Shown here piece after piece: positions 9,402-15,926 of a stretch of DNA of 64,000 bases. The translations under genes and the position numbers were made by a program. The stretch's first letter is position 1. Every line of letters starts with the position of its first letter. Origin of the DNA: Reinekea marina (lineage in GTDB: Bacteria > Pseudomonadota > Gammaproteobacteria > Pseudomonadales > Natronospirillaceae); NCBI RefSeq assembly GCF_030409715.1, contig NZ_JAUFQI010000001.1, positions 2,468,501 through 2,532,500 of the forward strand. Reading direction: 5' to 3'. The notes under the pieces were generated by a model. It ran no database searches and was not told where the DNA came from. It saw only the letters and a list, made by a program, of their open reading frames with translations.

Positions 9402-9752
9402 CTAAACGTAGACATCTATGCCGAAAAGTCCTGGCTGATTATCTCTCGCTTGCGGTTGGGTTTGCTGAGCCACCTGCTGATACTGATTGATAGGCTTGCT
9501 TTCTGACCCTCCATCTTGGTTTGTGGCCAAGGTTCGATTAGCTTCTGAGGAGGCGGTAGGTTGGCTTACGGGCGCAAACTGCGTACTTTGTGGCGACTCT
9601 GTTCTATCTTGAGTTTGTGGGCGCGCCGACGCTTTTTGCTCTGCTGGCCTAACGTTTTCGGCTTGCCCTACATTGTTGGTGTTCACACCTGAGTTAACTG
9701 GCGATTTTGAAGTTGGCGTTGCGAGTGGGATTGAAGCGCTTTGAATTTGCAT
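9402..9752 (-). CDS. Low-complexity Gln/Ser/Thr-rich small protein ending in GIDVYV
   Basis: A 116-aa protein that appears disordered: rich in Gln, Ser, Thr, Asn and Pro over residues about 10-105, with a short hydrophobic C-terminus GLFGIDVYV. Similar short C-terminal motifs (GIDVY plus Ala or Val) occur on small uncharacterised proteins of pseudomonads; this is recollection, not a search. There is no signal peptide. It lies 54 bp before rsmJ on the same strand. Coding is supported by the full-length frame and the conserved-looking tail only, so confidence is moderate. Confidence 0.55.
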   Translation of the reverse strand: MQIQSASIPLATPTSKSPVNSGVNTNNVGQAENVRPAEQKASARPQTQDRTESPQSTQFAPVSQPTASSEANRTLATNQDGGSESKPINQYQQVAQQTQPQARDNQPGLFGIDVYV

Positions 9753-9818
9753 AACAAGTACCAGCCCAAGTTAAGATTTTAAAAGCGTAGCGCTACATCC
9801 TAGTTTTGCCAGTTAAAA

Positions 9819-10628
9819 TTACGAAAAATAAACAAAGAACAAAATAGCCCCTAAAATCAACCGATAAATGACAAATGGAATAAAGCCTGCTTTCTCAATC
9901 CATTTAAGAAACAGAACAATACAGGCAAATGCGCTGATGAATGACAGAACTGTTCCATACATCAGTGCTTGATAGTCGATTGCTTCGGCCGATTGAGCAA
10001 TATCAACACCCACTAAGAGGCCGGCCGCCAAAATAATAGGAATCGACAATAAAAAGCTAAACTTGGCGGCATCAGATTTTTTTAACCCCACCATGAGGCC
10101 GGCTGTCATCGTAATACCGGATCTAGAAGTACCCGGTATAATTGCCACCGCTTGAGCTAAGCCAATGAACAGTACAGATTTTATGGATAAGTCTTCTACA
10201 CCTTGCTTCTGCTTAGCGGTAGCATCGGCGTACCAGAGTAACAATCCAAAAATTACCGTGGTAAAAGCAATCACTATCAAACTGTTATCGCGAATCACAG
10301 ATTCGAGTGCGCCCTTAAACAATCCACCAAATATAACCGCAGGTATAGTCCCTAATATTATAAACCAACTGAGTTTGGCGAGCTGAGGATCATGTGGACG
10401 CTTAAATAAACTGAGCGTCCAGTTCTTCGCCATCGCAATGATGTCTTTATTAAAATAAATGATGACCGCCAATAACGAGCCTAAATGCACGGCGACATCA
10501 AAGGCTAACCCTTGGCTTGTCCAACCCAATAATTGCTCTGGTAACAGCAGGTGCGCCGAACTGGAGATGGGTAAAAACTCAGTTAACCCTTGAATTAGCG
10601 CTAATACAATCCATTGAACTTCTGACAT
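9819..10628 (-). CDS. uppP: Undecaprenyl-diphosphatase UppP (BacA)
   Basis: A 269-aa polytopic inner-membrane phosphatase that recycles undecaprenyl pyrophosphate to the monophosphate carrier used for peptidoglycan and O-antigen. Both family motifs are present: GLTEFLPISSSAHLLL near the N-terminus (Glu and Ser-rich catalytic loop) and PGTSRSGITMTAG at about 164-176 with the essential Arg. Length is normal. The gene stands alone between tsaB and the small gene at 9402, all on the minus strand. Confidence 0.96.
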   Translation of the reverse strand: MSEVQWIVLALIQGLTEFLPISSSAHLLLPEQLLGWTSQGLAFDVAVHLGSLLAVIIYFNKDIIAMAKNWTLSLFKRPHDPQLAKLSWFIILGTIPAVIFGGLFKGALESVIRDNSLIVIAFTTVIFGLLLWYADATAKQKQGVEDLSIKSVLFIGLAQAVAIIPGTSRSGITMTAGLMVGLKKSDAAKFSFLLSIPIILAAGLLVGVDIAQSAEAIDYQALMYGTVLSFISAFACIVLFLKWIEKAGFIPFVIYRLILGAILFFVYFS

Positions 10629-10676
10629 ACATCTCTCTTTTTATTGAAACTTATAATATTTGATCATGTGCAACCC

Positions 10677-11378
10677 TTAAGAACCGACTTTGGGTTTGTT
10701 GTCCCAAGTCACGTTATCTCTTAAGTAGGTCGGTAGCGCTAATTCTGGGCTCAGAGCAACGCTAGGGTCTTGCTGGTATAGTTTCATGGCTAATTCGGCA
10801 CTGTCTAATGCGTTAGGAACTAAAATATGAATAGTTTGGTCAGCAACCTGTGCAGAAAGCGCTGAACTCATTTCATAACCCGCCGTCCAACCGTTTCCGA
10901 TAAAAGTTACATTCTCAGGTGCAGCTTCCTTTAGTAACGAAGGAGGTATAACCGCTTCGTCTTTTAATGGATTCGGTGTATTAGAATTATCGACCGAATA
11001 AGGTGCAAAATAGATTTCCGACATTCGAGCATCAAGAGCCACCCAACAATCACGGTGACCTGCTTTAAAGGCAGAATAGGCTAACGAGTGCAACGTACTG
11101 ATGGGGATAATTGGGCAATTTAATGCCATTGCTAATCCTTGAGCAACGCCAGCCGCGATACGAATACCGGTAAAAGAACCAGGCCCTCGTCCATAAACGA
11201 TTGCGTCCAAATCACTCATGTTCAGCGAAGATTCTTGGATAAGGGCATTAATCTCACTTAAAAGAATATTCGCATGTTCGCGTGGGCGATGTTGATGGAA
11301 GCTAAAATGTTGTTCCGGCGTAACAATGCTAATCGAGCAATATTCACCTGAAGTATCTAACGAAAGTATATTTTTCAT
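10677..11378 (-). CDS. tsaB: tRNA threonylcarbamoyladenosine biosynthesis protein TsaB
   Basis: A 233-aa ASKHA-fold protein; it is the inactive TsaD paralogue that scaffolds the TsaBDE complex making t6A37 of ANN-decoding tRNAs. ILSLDTSGEYCSISI at the N-terminus and GRGPGSFTGIRIAAGVAQGLA at about residues 65-85 are the family hallmarks. A GTG at 11390 would add four residues (MLQL), but the ATG at 11378 gives the conserved MKNILSLDTS start, so I chose it. The gene lies 48 bp upstream of uppP on the same strand. Confidence 0.95.
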   Translation of the reverse strand: MKNILSLDTSGEYCSISIVTPEQHFSFHQHRPREHANILLSEINALIQESSLNMSDLDAIVYGRGPGSFTGIRIAAGVAQGLAMALNCPIIPISTLHSLAYSAFKAGHRDCWVALDARMSEIYFAPYSVDNSNTPNPLKDEAVIPPSLLKEAAPENVTFIGNGWTAGYEMSSALSAQVADQTIHILVPNALDSAELAMKLYQQDPSVALSPELALPTYLRDNVTWDNKPKVGS

Positions 11379-11466
11379 AAGTTGCAGCACTAAGGTTTAA
11401 TCGGCCGAATATTACCACATTTCACTCCAAATGCATGATCAAGCACCGTATTTGGCTTTTCATAGG

Positions 11467-11495
11467 CACAAAAAAAGGCTGCCACTGCAGCCTTT
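11467..11495 (-). terminator. Intrinsic terminator of the AlgP-like gene
   Basis: Stem AGGCTGC (11476-11482) / GCAGCCT (11487-11493) with a 4-base CACT loop. On the minus strand it is followed by a run of T. It lies 28 bp beyond the stop codon of the gene at 11523-12230. Confidence 0.85.
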
Positions 11496-11522
11496 CTTAC
11501 AACATTGGAAGAAAACTAGATT

Positions 11523-12230
11523 TTACTTTTTCTTCGCAGTCTTTTTAGCGCTCTTCTTCTTAGCGGGCTTTGCGTTGTGCTTCTTCTTTAAATCAGCCAC
11601 TTTCGCTTTAACCTTTTTAGAAGCAGCTGAAATTTTGCCAGCTTCTTTCTTCTCAAAAGCTTTTACTTTCTTAGCATCGGCTTTAGCGCGAGAAGCTAAC
11701 CATTTAGCTTCAAATGCTGCCATAGCTTTATCTAATGCTTCCGCTTTCTTAGCCTCTAAAGACGCAGCATATTCAGTAGCACGCTCATCTGCTTTAGCTT
11801 TTGCAGCTTCTACAGTGGCTTCTACTTCAGCAACTTTCAAGTTGAATGATGCTGTTTTAGCAGCCTCTTTAGCGGCAGCTAATGATGCACGAGCTTTATC
11901 GACACCTGATTTTGCGGTTTCAAGCTGACGCTTGACGGCCGCTGTCTTTTTCTTCTTAGCAACAGCTGCTTTTTTAGTCATTGCACTGCTTAATGCAGTT
12001 TCAGCTTTTTTGACTGCAGCGGTAGCTTTATCTACGGCTTTAGTTGCTGCAACGACGGCTTTATTGGCAACAGCCGCTGGCTTTTTAGCGGCGGTTTTTT
12101 TAGCAGGCTTTTTAACGGCCTTCTTGGTAGTTTTTGGTTTTGCTTTTTTCGCTGCTACTTTTTTCTTCGCAGCAGGTTTTGCAGTGGTTTTTGGTCCGCG
12201 TTTTGCGGCTTTTTTCTTGGCAGCTGCCAT
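11523..12230 (-). CDS. AlgP/AlgR3-like histone H1-like Lys/Ala-rich protein
   Basis: A 235-aa very basic protein. The N-terminal 60 residues are KPAAKK/KKAVKK-type repeats, residues about 65-205 are Ala-rich and helix-forming with regular charge (likely coiled coil), and the C-terminal 30 residues return to a Lys-rich tail ending KKSAKKTAKKK. KPAA-type repeats are typical of AlgP and of eukaryotic histone H1 tails, so nonspecific DNA binding is expected. AlgP was described as a regulator of alginate genes in Pseudomonas; no alginate genes are here and the low complexity makes orthology uncertain. The start is ATG 12230 behind GAGGG, and its own terminator follows. Confidence 0.75.
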   Translation of the reverse strand: MAAAKKKAAKRGPKTTAKPAAKKKVAAKKAKPKTTKKAVKKPAKKTAAKKPAAVANKAVVAATKAVDKATAAVKKAETALSSAMTKKAAVAKKKKTAAVKRQLETAKSGVDKARASLAAAKEAAKTASFNLKVAEVEATVEAAKAKADERATEYAASLEAKKAEALDKAMAAFEAKWLASRAKADAKKVKAFEKKEAGKISAASKKVKAKVADLKKKHNAKPAKKKSAKKTAKKK

Positions 12231-12295
12231 AAAATATCCCTCATGTGTTCACGCACAAAAATGATCGAATAAAATTAAATCATCGATAGAATCCT

Positions 12296-12323
12296 AATTT
12301 AGCTACCTAAAATCAAATTGCAA
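12296..12323 (-). promoter_or_regulatory. Candidate sigma-70 promoter for the AlgP-like gene
   Basis: On the minus strand TTGCAA (12318-12323) and TAAATT (12296-12301) are separated by 16 bases, about 65 bp upstream of the ATG. The match to TTGACA/TATAAT is moderate, and the AT-richness of the region raises the chance of a false match. Confidence 0.35.
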
Positions 12324-13079
12324 ACAAAATGAGCATAAAATAAGCAAATAATGTTAAAAAAGTACGATTTTTCTTCAATTAAAACCGATATCGACTTAAA
12401 AAATTAAAATTTTCAATTTTTAGTAAGATTTTTTATTTCTCTGGCTTATAATTTTTAATCGCATTCACTGCACAATAAAAATGAAATACGCAATTTTATC
12501 CATTCTGAAATTCAGGTTTGAACAGCAACAAATTAGCCTCATCATTTCATGGTAGTTAGGTAAAAAAATTTCGAAATTTAACGCATGTAAACATCCCTTT
12601 TTTTAAACAAACTTTCTTCCTATTAACCGCAAAAATTTTTAGTCCGTTAATGTTTGTGTTCAATAACATTTAACTGAATATTTTCAGTGTTTATTGGAAT
12701 CAGTTTTAAGACTTTCCGGCACTCACCTTTTATTCCACCTCATCCGAATAAACGGCACACTCCTTTATAAGGTGAACGATAACCCCGTGAATGCTTTTCA
12801 TTTTTACGAGCTGCCATGCAAGTCCATTTCAAAATTTGCTGAAGCGTAACTTAAAAGGTTGCTTTTTTTGTTTAAAATCAATACTTAAGTTTTTTGGAGA
12901 ATAAAAACCCTGCCGTTATAACGATTAAGTCTAATACTAAATAAGCGAATCTAACTGCGCTTAAAAGGCTAGATATCGGGGTTAATCGTTTTCAGAGTTT
13001 CAATAACAACTTGATAGACTTTTATTTCATTGAAAAAGAGGCAGCAAGCTTAAAAATATCAACTATATTCTTAATTACT
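12324..13079. other. AT-rich intergenic stretch without a recognisable protein gene
   Basis: About 750 bases, visibly richer in A and T than the flanking genes. There is no open frame over 60 codons with a credible start here. I see one terminator-like hairpin on the plus strand (12844-12869), several A/T runs, and no tRNA, tmRNA, 4.5S, RNase P or 6S signature. It could hold one or more small RNAs or act as a regulatory or nucleoid-binding region next to the AlgP-like gene. Confidence 0.5.
12844..12869 (+). terminator. Terminator-like hairpin in the AT-rich region
   Basis: A 7-bp stem (GTAACTT with AAGGTTGC-type pairing, including G-U pairs) at 12846-12862 is followed directly by seven T. 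No protein gene ends upstream on the plus strand, so if it is real it ends an unannotated transcript, perhaps starting near 12700. Confidence 0.45.
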
Positions 13080-13168
13080 GTTGATCGTAGCAGCAGCAGT
13101 ATGGTGACTACTCCCATGTGGGCTCTGCCCCATGATTCCGGACACTGATTTCAGTGTCCGTTTTTTTA
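13080..13168 (+). ncRNA. Candidate small structured RNA or leader/attenuator before the HTH gene
   Basis: A roughly 90-base segment with three possible RNA elements: a CAG-repeat segment (13088-13099), a strong hairpin CATG-T-GGGC / GCCC-CATG with a TCT loop (13115-13134), and a perfect 10-bp terminator hairpin with T7 (13139-13167). Its GC content stands out from the AT-rich surroundings. I do not recognise a known family (not Qrr, RsmY/Z, Spot 42, 6S or 4.5S as far as I can tell). The 5' end is a guess; TATATT at about 13065 could be a -10. It may be a free small RNA or the attenuated leader of the gene at 13184. Confidence 0.5.
13139..13168 (+). terminator. Strong intrinsic terminator just before the HTH gene
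   Basis: Perfect stem CGGACACTGA (13139-13148) / TCAGTGTCCG (13151-13160) with a 2-base loop, followed by T7. Its end is only four bases before the AGAGG ribosome-binding site of the gene starting at 13184. Confidence 0.9.
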
Positions 13169-13183
13169 TCTAGAGGAAAAGCA

Positions 13184-13363
13184 ATGCAAAGCGAGTTTCT
13201 ATCCATTGAAAAAGCCGCAGAATTCTTAAGCGTGTCAGATATAACCGTAAAACGATATATTCGAGAGAACCTCATCCCTTCCGTTGAGCAAAATGGAGAG
13301 ACCATGATCGATAAATCGGCCTTAGAGCGATACAAAGCCATTAATGATAAGTTTAAACGCTGA
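13184..13363 (+). CDS. 59-aa helix-turn-helix (HTH_17/excisionase-like) DNA-binding protein
   Basis: A small protein whose residues about 5-50 match the MerR-like winged HTH pattern: FLSIEKAAEFLSVSDITVKR, then RENLIPSVEQNGETMIDKSALERY. These short proteins are called excisionase-family or HTH_17; they act as DNA-bending or regulatory factors. The start ATG 13184 is chosen over an upstream one (13154) because AGAGG lies at the right distance and the upstream codons fall in the terminator. No integrase or phage gene is near, so a phage excisionase role is not supported. The gene sits directly behind a strong terminator. Confidence 0.75.
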   Translation: MQSEFLSIEKAAEFLSVSDITVKRYIRENLIPSVEQNGETMIDKSALERYKAINDKFKR

Positions 13364-13379
13364 TTCATGAGGTGAGCTT

Positions 13380-13388
13380 TGGTATAAT
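13380..13388 (+). promoter_or_regulatory. rsmC: Extended -10 promoter for rsmC
   Basis: TGGTATAAT fits the extended -10 consensus (TGnTATAAT), with the TATAAT hexamer at 13383-13388, 27 bp before the rsmC ATG. No good -35 is visible, which is usual for extended -10 promoters. Confidence 0.6.
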
Positions 13389-13414
13389 TATCTTTTGTTT
13401 TAAAGATACTAACC

Positions 13415-14374
13415 ATGCACCCTACCTTTCAAATACTCGAGCGGCATCGCGATGAACTCGACAGCCATGCTTGTCATTATTTCGATGCCCCTGACCTTAT
13501 TCCTTGGCTAAAAAAAGGCGATGATAGCTTTACGTTAAATGCCGATGAGAGTTCATCTTTATCCCCATTAGAGCCCGTTTGGCAAACTTCTGAGTTAAAC
13601 ATCTTATTTTATCCCAAAGCTAAAGAGCGCTTAACTTGGTGGTTATACCAAATACAAAGTGCATTAAAAAACCAGCAGCGTATTTGGGTTGTTGGTGAGA
13701 ACGATGGAGGCATCAAAAGCCTTCCGAAAAAGCTCAAAGGTTTTTTTGAATGTGAAAAGCTAGACACCGCTAGGCATTGCGCATTATTTGATTTAACACC
13801 AAACCCAGGCATTAGCGAACAAAGTTTTTGGACTCAATACGAAACCAATGACCTAATCATTAAGGCATTGCCCGGTGTTTTCAGTGCTAAAAAGCTCGAT
13901 ACCGGTACGTCTGTATTGCTAGAGCACTTGCCAGACATTGCGGCGGGAAATATTTTAGAAATGGGTTCAGGTTCAGGTGTTTTGGCCTGTGAATTATTGA
14001 AGCGCCATAAAGAGTGCACAATAGACACCTACGATGTCGACTTATTAGCGTACCAATCGAGCCTTGCGACTGTAACAGCCAACAATCTAAACGATCAAGC
14101 AACGGTGTATTGGGCGAATTCTGCAAGCAAACTGCCTACCCAGAGATATCAGAGTATCGTCACAAACCCACCATTTCATAAAGGAATACGAACGGAATAC
14201 GGTCCGACAGAAACTTTCTTTACGCAAGCGAGCGAGCGTTTAGTAAGGGGTGGTAAACTTGTATGGGTTGCAAACGACTTTTTAAACTACCAAAACCTTA
14301 TCAAAGACCAATTCAAGTCAATAAAAATATTGGCTCAAACTCGGGGCTTTAAGGTTTATGAGGCTATTAAATAG
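13415..14374 (+). CDS. rsmC: 16S rRNA (guanine1207-N2)-methyltransferase RsmC
   Basis: A 319-aa protein with two methyltransferase-like halves. The N-terminal half is degenerate (helps substrate binding). The C-terminal half has ILEMGSGSGVLACELLKR (SAM motif I) and SIVTNPPFHKGIRTEYG, whose NPPF motif is the N2-guanine methylating signature. The length is close to E. coli RsmC (343 aa). It methylates G1207 of 16S rRNA in the 30S subunit. The divergent-looking N-terminus lowers certainty slightly against the sister enzyme RlmG, which has the same fold. It is convergent with the response regulator gene (9 bp between stops). Confidence 0.85.
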   Translation: MHPTFQILERHRDELDSHACHYFDAPDLIPWLKKGDDSFTLNADESSSLSPLEPVWQTSELNILFYPKAKERLTWWLYQIQSALKNQQRIWVVGENDGGIKSLPKKLKGFFECEKLDTARHCALFDLTPNPGISEQSFWTQYETNDLIIKALPGVFSAKKLDTGTSVLLEHLPDIAAGNILEMGSGSGVLACELLKRHKECTIDTYDVDLLAYQSSLATVTANNLNDQATVYWANSASKLPTQRYQSIVTNPPFHKGIRTEYGPTETFFTQASERLVRGGKLVWVANDFLNYQNLIKDQFKSIKILAQTRGFKVYEAIK

Positions 14375-14383
14375 GGCGTCGCA

Positions 14384-15130
14384 TTACCCGACTTCACTCA
14401 CAAATAAATAGCCTTTAGAGCGAACGGTCTTTATTCGTCGCGGATGAATAGGATCGTCGCCTACTTTTGGGCGAATTCTAGAAACACGTACGTCTACGGA
14501 CCTATCTTGACCATCGTATTCTATACCTCTCAATTGGCTAAAAATTTGTTCGCGAGTTAAGACTTCACCAGCATGGCTGGCTAATAGCCAAAGAAGATCA
14601 AATTCAGCACTGGTTAATTCAATGGTTTCATTGTTTAGCCAGGCTTCTCTCATGCCATTGTCTATCACCAAATTACCAAACTGCAGTCGATCTTCTGACT
14701 TGGCCTGATTTTTTTCTTCCTCGGCGCGATCCAAACGACGTAACAAGGTTTGGCACCTAGCTAAAATTAAACGATGGGACGCGGTTCTGTGAATATAGTC
14801 ATCAGCCCCCATGTCCAAGCCCAGTACTTGGTCGAGCTCATCGCTGTTTTGGCTCATCAATATAATGCCACCGTTAAAATACTTACGGCTTAGTTTGCAA
14901 ATGGTTAAACCAGACTCCCCTTTGAGATCGACCTCTATCAACACGATGTCCGGCAGGTCATCTCTGATTCTCGCTAACGCAGTTTGTGATTCAGATTCAA
15001 TATTAACCTGTATACCACCGCTGCGTGACAGATACTCCGCTAAAGCTTGGGCATGATTCGCATCGTCGTCAACGACTAAAATTCGCTTATGTGCTTTGGT
15101 TTCGTCCTGGAGTCCCACGGGTTCGCTCAC
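14384..15130 (-). CDS. OmpR/PhoB-type response regulator with Glu in place of the phospho-acceptor Asp
   Basis: A 248-aa two-domain regulator. The receiver (about 16-130) has the acidic pair (VVDDD, 21-23), but the phosphorylation site reads PDIVLIEVDLKGESG, so Glu66 occupies the position of the conserved Asp. The switch Thr is Ser93, the conserved Lys-Pro pair reads Arg115-Thr116 and the usual LPG is LKG. The C-terminal winged helix (about 145-245) looks intact, with REQIFSQLRG and RRIKTVRSKGYLFV. Glu at this site often mimics phospho-Asp, so constitutive or phosphorylation-independent activity is inferred. No histidine kinase gene is adjacent. The start is GTG 15130; GTG 15118, behind AGGTGAG, is a good alternative. 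Confidence 0.88.
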   Translation of the reverse strand: MSEPVGLQDETKAHKRILVVDDDANHAQALAEYLSRSGGIQVNIESESQTALARIRDDLPDIVLIEVDLKGESGLTICKLSRKYFNGGIILMSQNSDELDQVLGLDMGADDYIHRTASHRLILARCQTLLRRLDRAEEEKNQAKSEDRLQFGNLVIDNGMREAWLNNETIELTSAEFDLLWLLASHAGEVLTREQIFSQLRGIEYDGQDRSVDVRVSRIRPKVGDDPIHPRRIKTVRSKGYLFVSEVG

Positions 15131-15258
15131 CTAATTTTCATTAAGACATTAAATGTAGTGCGCAAACTGAAACAACAGCTACACACCTTGTTGAATTATA
15201 AATTTAGACGTTATTTTTCAAATAGCGAGGTTTAAGGATAGATTTGTTACTTTATGTG

Positions 15259-15288
15259 AAATGCCCTGCACTTTGCAATACAGGGCGT
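15259..15288 (-). terminator. Hairpin after upp, possible terminator
   Basis: GCCCTG (15263-15268) pairs with CAGGGC (15281-15286) just past the upp stop. The tail on the minus strand is only moderately T-rich (ATTTCACATA), so it is a weak intrinsic terminator candidate for the mksFEB-upp transcript. Confidence 0.4.
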
Positions 15289-15294
15289 AGGTTT

Positions 15295-15924
15295 TTAGCG
15301 AGTACCGAACAATTTATCGCCGGCGTCACCTAAACCAGGAACAATAAATCCGTGCTCATTTAAATGATCATCAACGGTTGCAACGTAGATATCAACATCA
15401 GGATGTTTCTCTTCAATCGCTTTAGCGCCTTCCGGAACGGCAAGTAAACACAAGCCCATGATCGAAGTGCAGCCTTTTTGCTTTAATAGATCAATGGTAG
15501 CAATCATTGAGCCACCGGTAGCCAGCATAGGGTCGACAATTAATGCCGTACGTTCTTGCACGTCTTCAACGACTTTATCAAAGTAGTACACAGGCTCTAA
15601 CGTCTCTTCATCACGATACAAACCAACTACACTGACACGCGCCGATGGAAGTAACTGTAAAACGCCATCCATCATGCCTAAACCGGCACGCAATATTGGG
15701 ACTACGGTAATTTTTTTACCTGCAATGCGATCGACTTGCATGGTACTGCCATCCCAGCCGGTAATATTAACTTTATCGGTCTCTAAGTGTCGGGTTGCCT
15801 CGTAGGTTAATAAGTTGCCAATTTCCGATGCCAATTCACGGAAATGTTTGGTACTGATACCTTCTTCGCGCATGATGCCCACTTTATGAGCCAATAATGG
15901 ATGCTTAATTTCTATAATTGCCAT
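15295..15924 (-). CDS. upp: Uracil phosphoribosyltransferase
   Basis: A 209-aa enzyme converting uracil and PRPP to UMP (pyrimidine salvage). The family motifs are clear: [13 protein letters not shown] at the start, [13 protein letters not shown], the PRPP loop [15 protein letters not shown] and the uracil-binding [16 protein letters not shown] at the C-terminus. The ATG lies 2 bases after the mksB stop and its ribosome-binding site (GAGG) lies inside the mksB end, so it is almost surely co-translated with the condensin operon. An upp gene downstream of a condensin gene is an odd pairing; upp is more often next to uraA. Confidence 0.97.
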   Translation of the reverse strand: MAIIEIKHPLLAHKVGIMREEGISTKHFRELASEIGNLLTYEATRHLETDKVNITGWDGSTMQVDRIAGKKITVVPILRAGLGMMDGVLQLLPSARVSVVGLYRDEETLEPVYYFDKVVEDVQERTALIVDPMLATGGSMIATIDLLKQKGCTSIMGLCLLAVPEGAKAIEEKHPDVDIYVATVDDHLNEHGFIVPGLGDAGDKLFGTR

Positions 15925-15926
15925 CG

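Noticed and set aside
11431..11928. 165-aa plus-strand frame across the AlgP terminator and gene
   Set aside because: It is antisense to the AlgP-like gene and starts upstream of its terminator; repeat-derived Ala/Phe composition explains it.
11932..12264. 110-aa hydrophobic frame antisense to the AlgP-like gene
   Set aside because: The Lys/Ala codon repeats of the real gene create Phe/Leu-rich antisense frames; no ribosome-binding site or family match supports coding.
13184..13363. Phage excisionase or a remnant of a mobile element
   Set aside because: No integrase, att site, repeats or phage genes are near; the flanks are core genes (rsmC, AlgP-like). A small regulator is a better reading.
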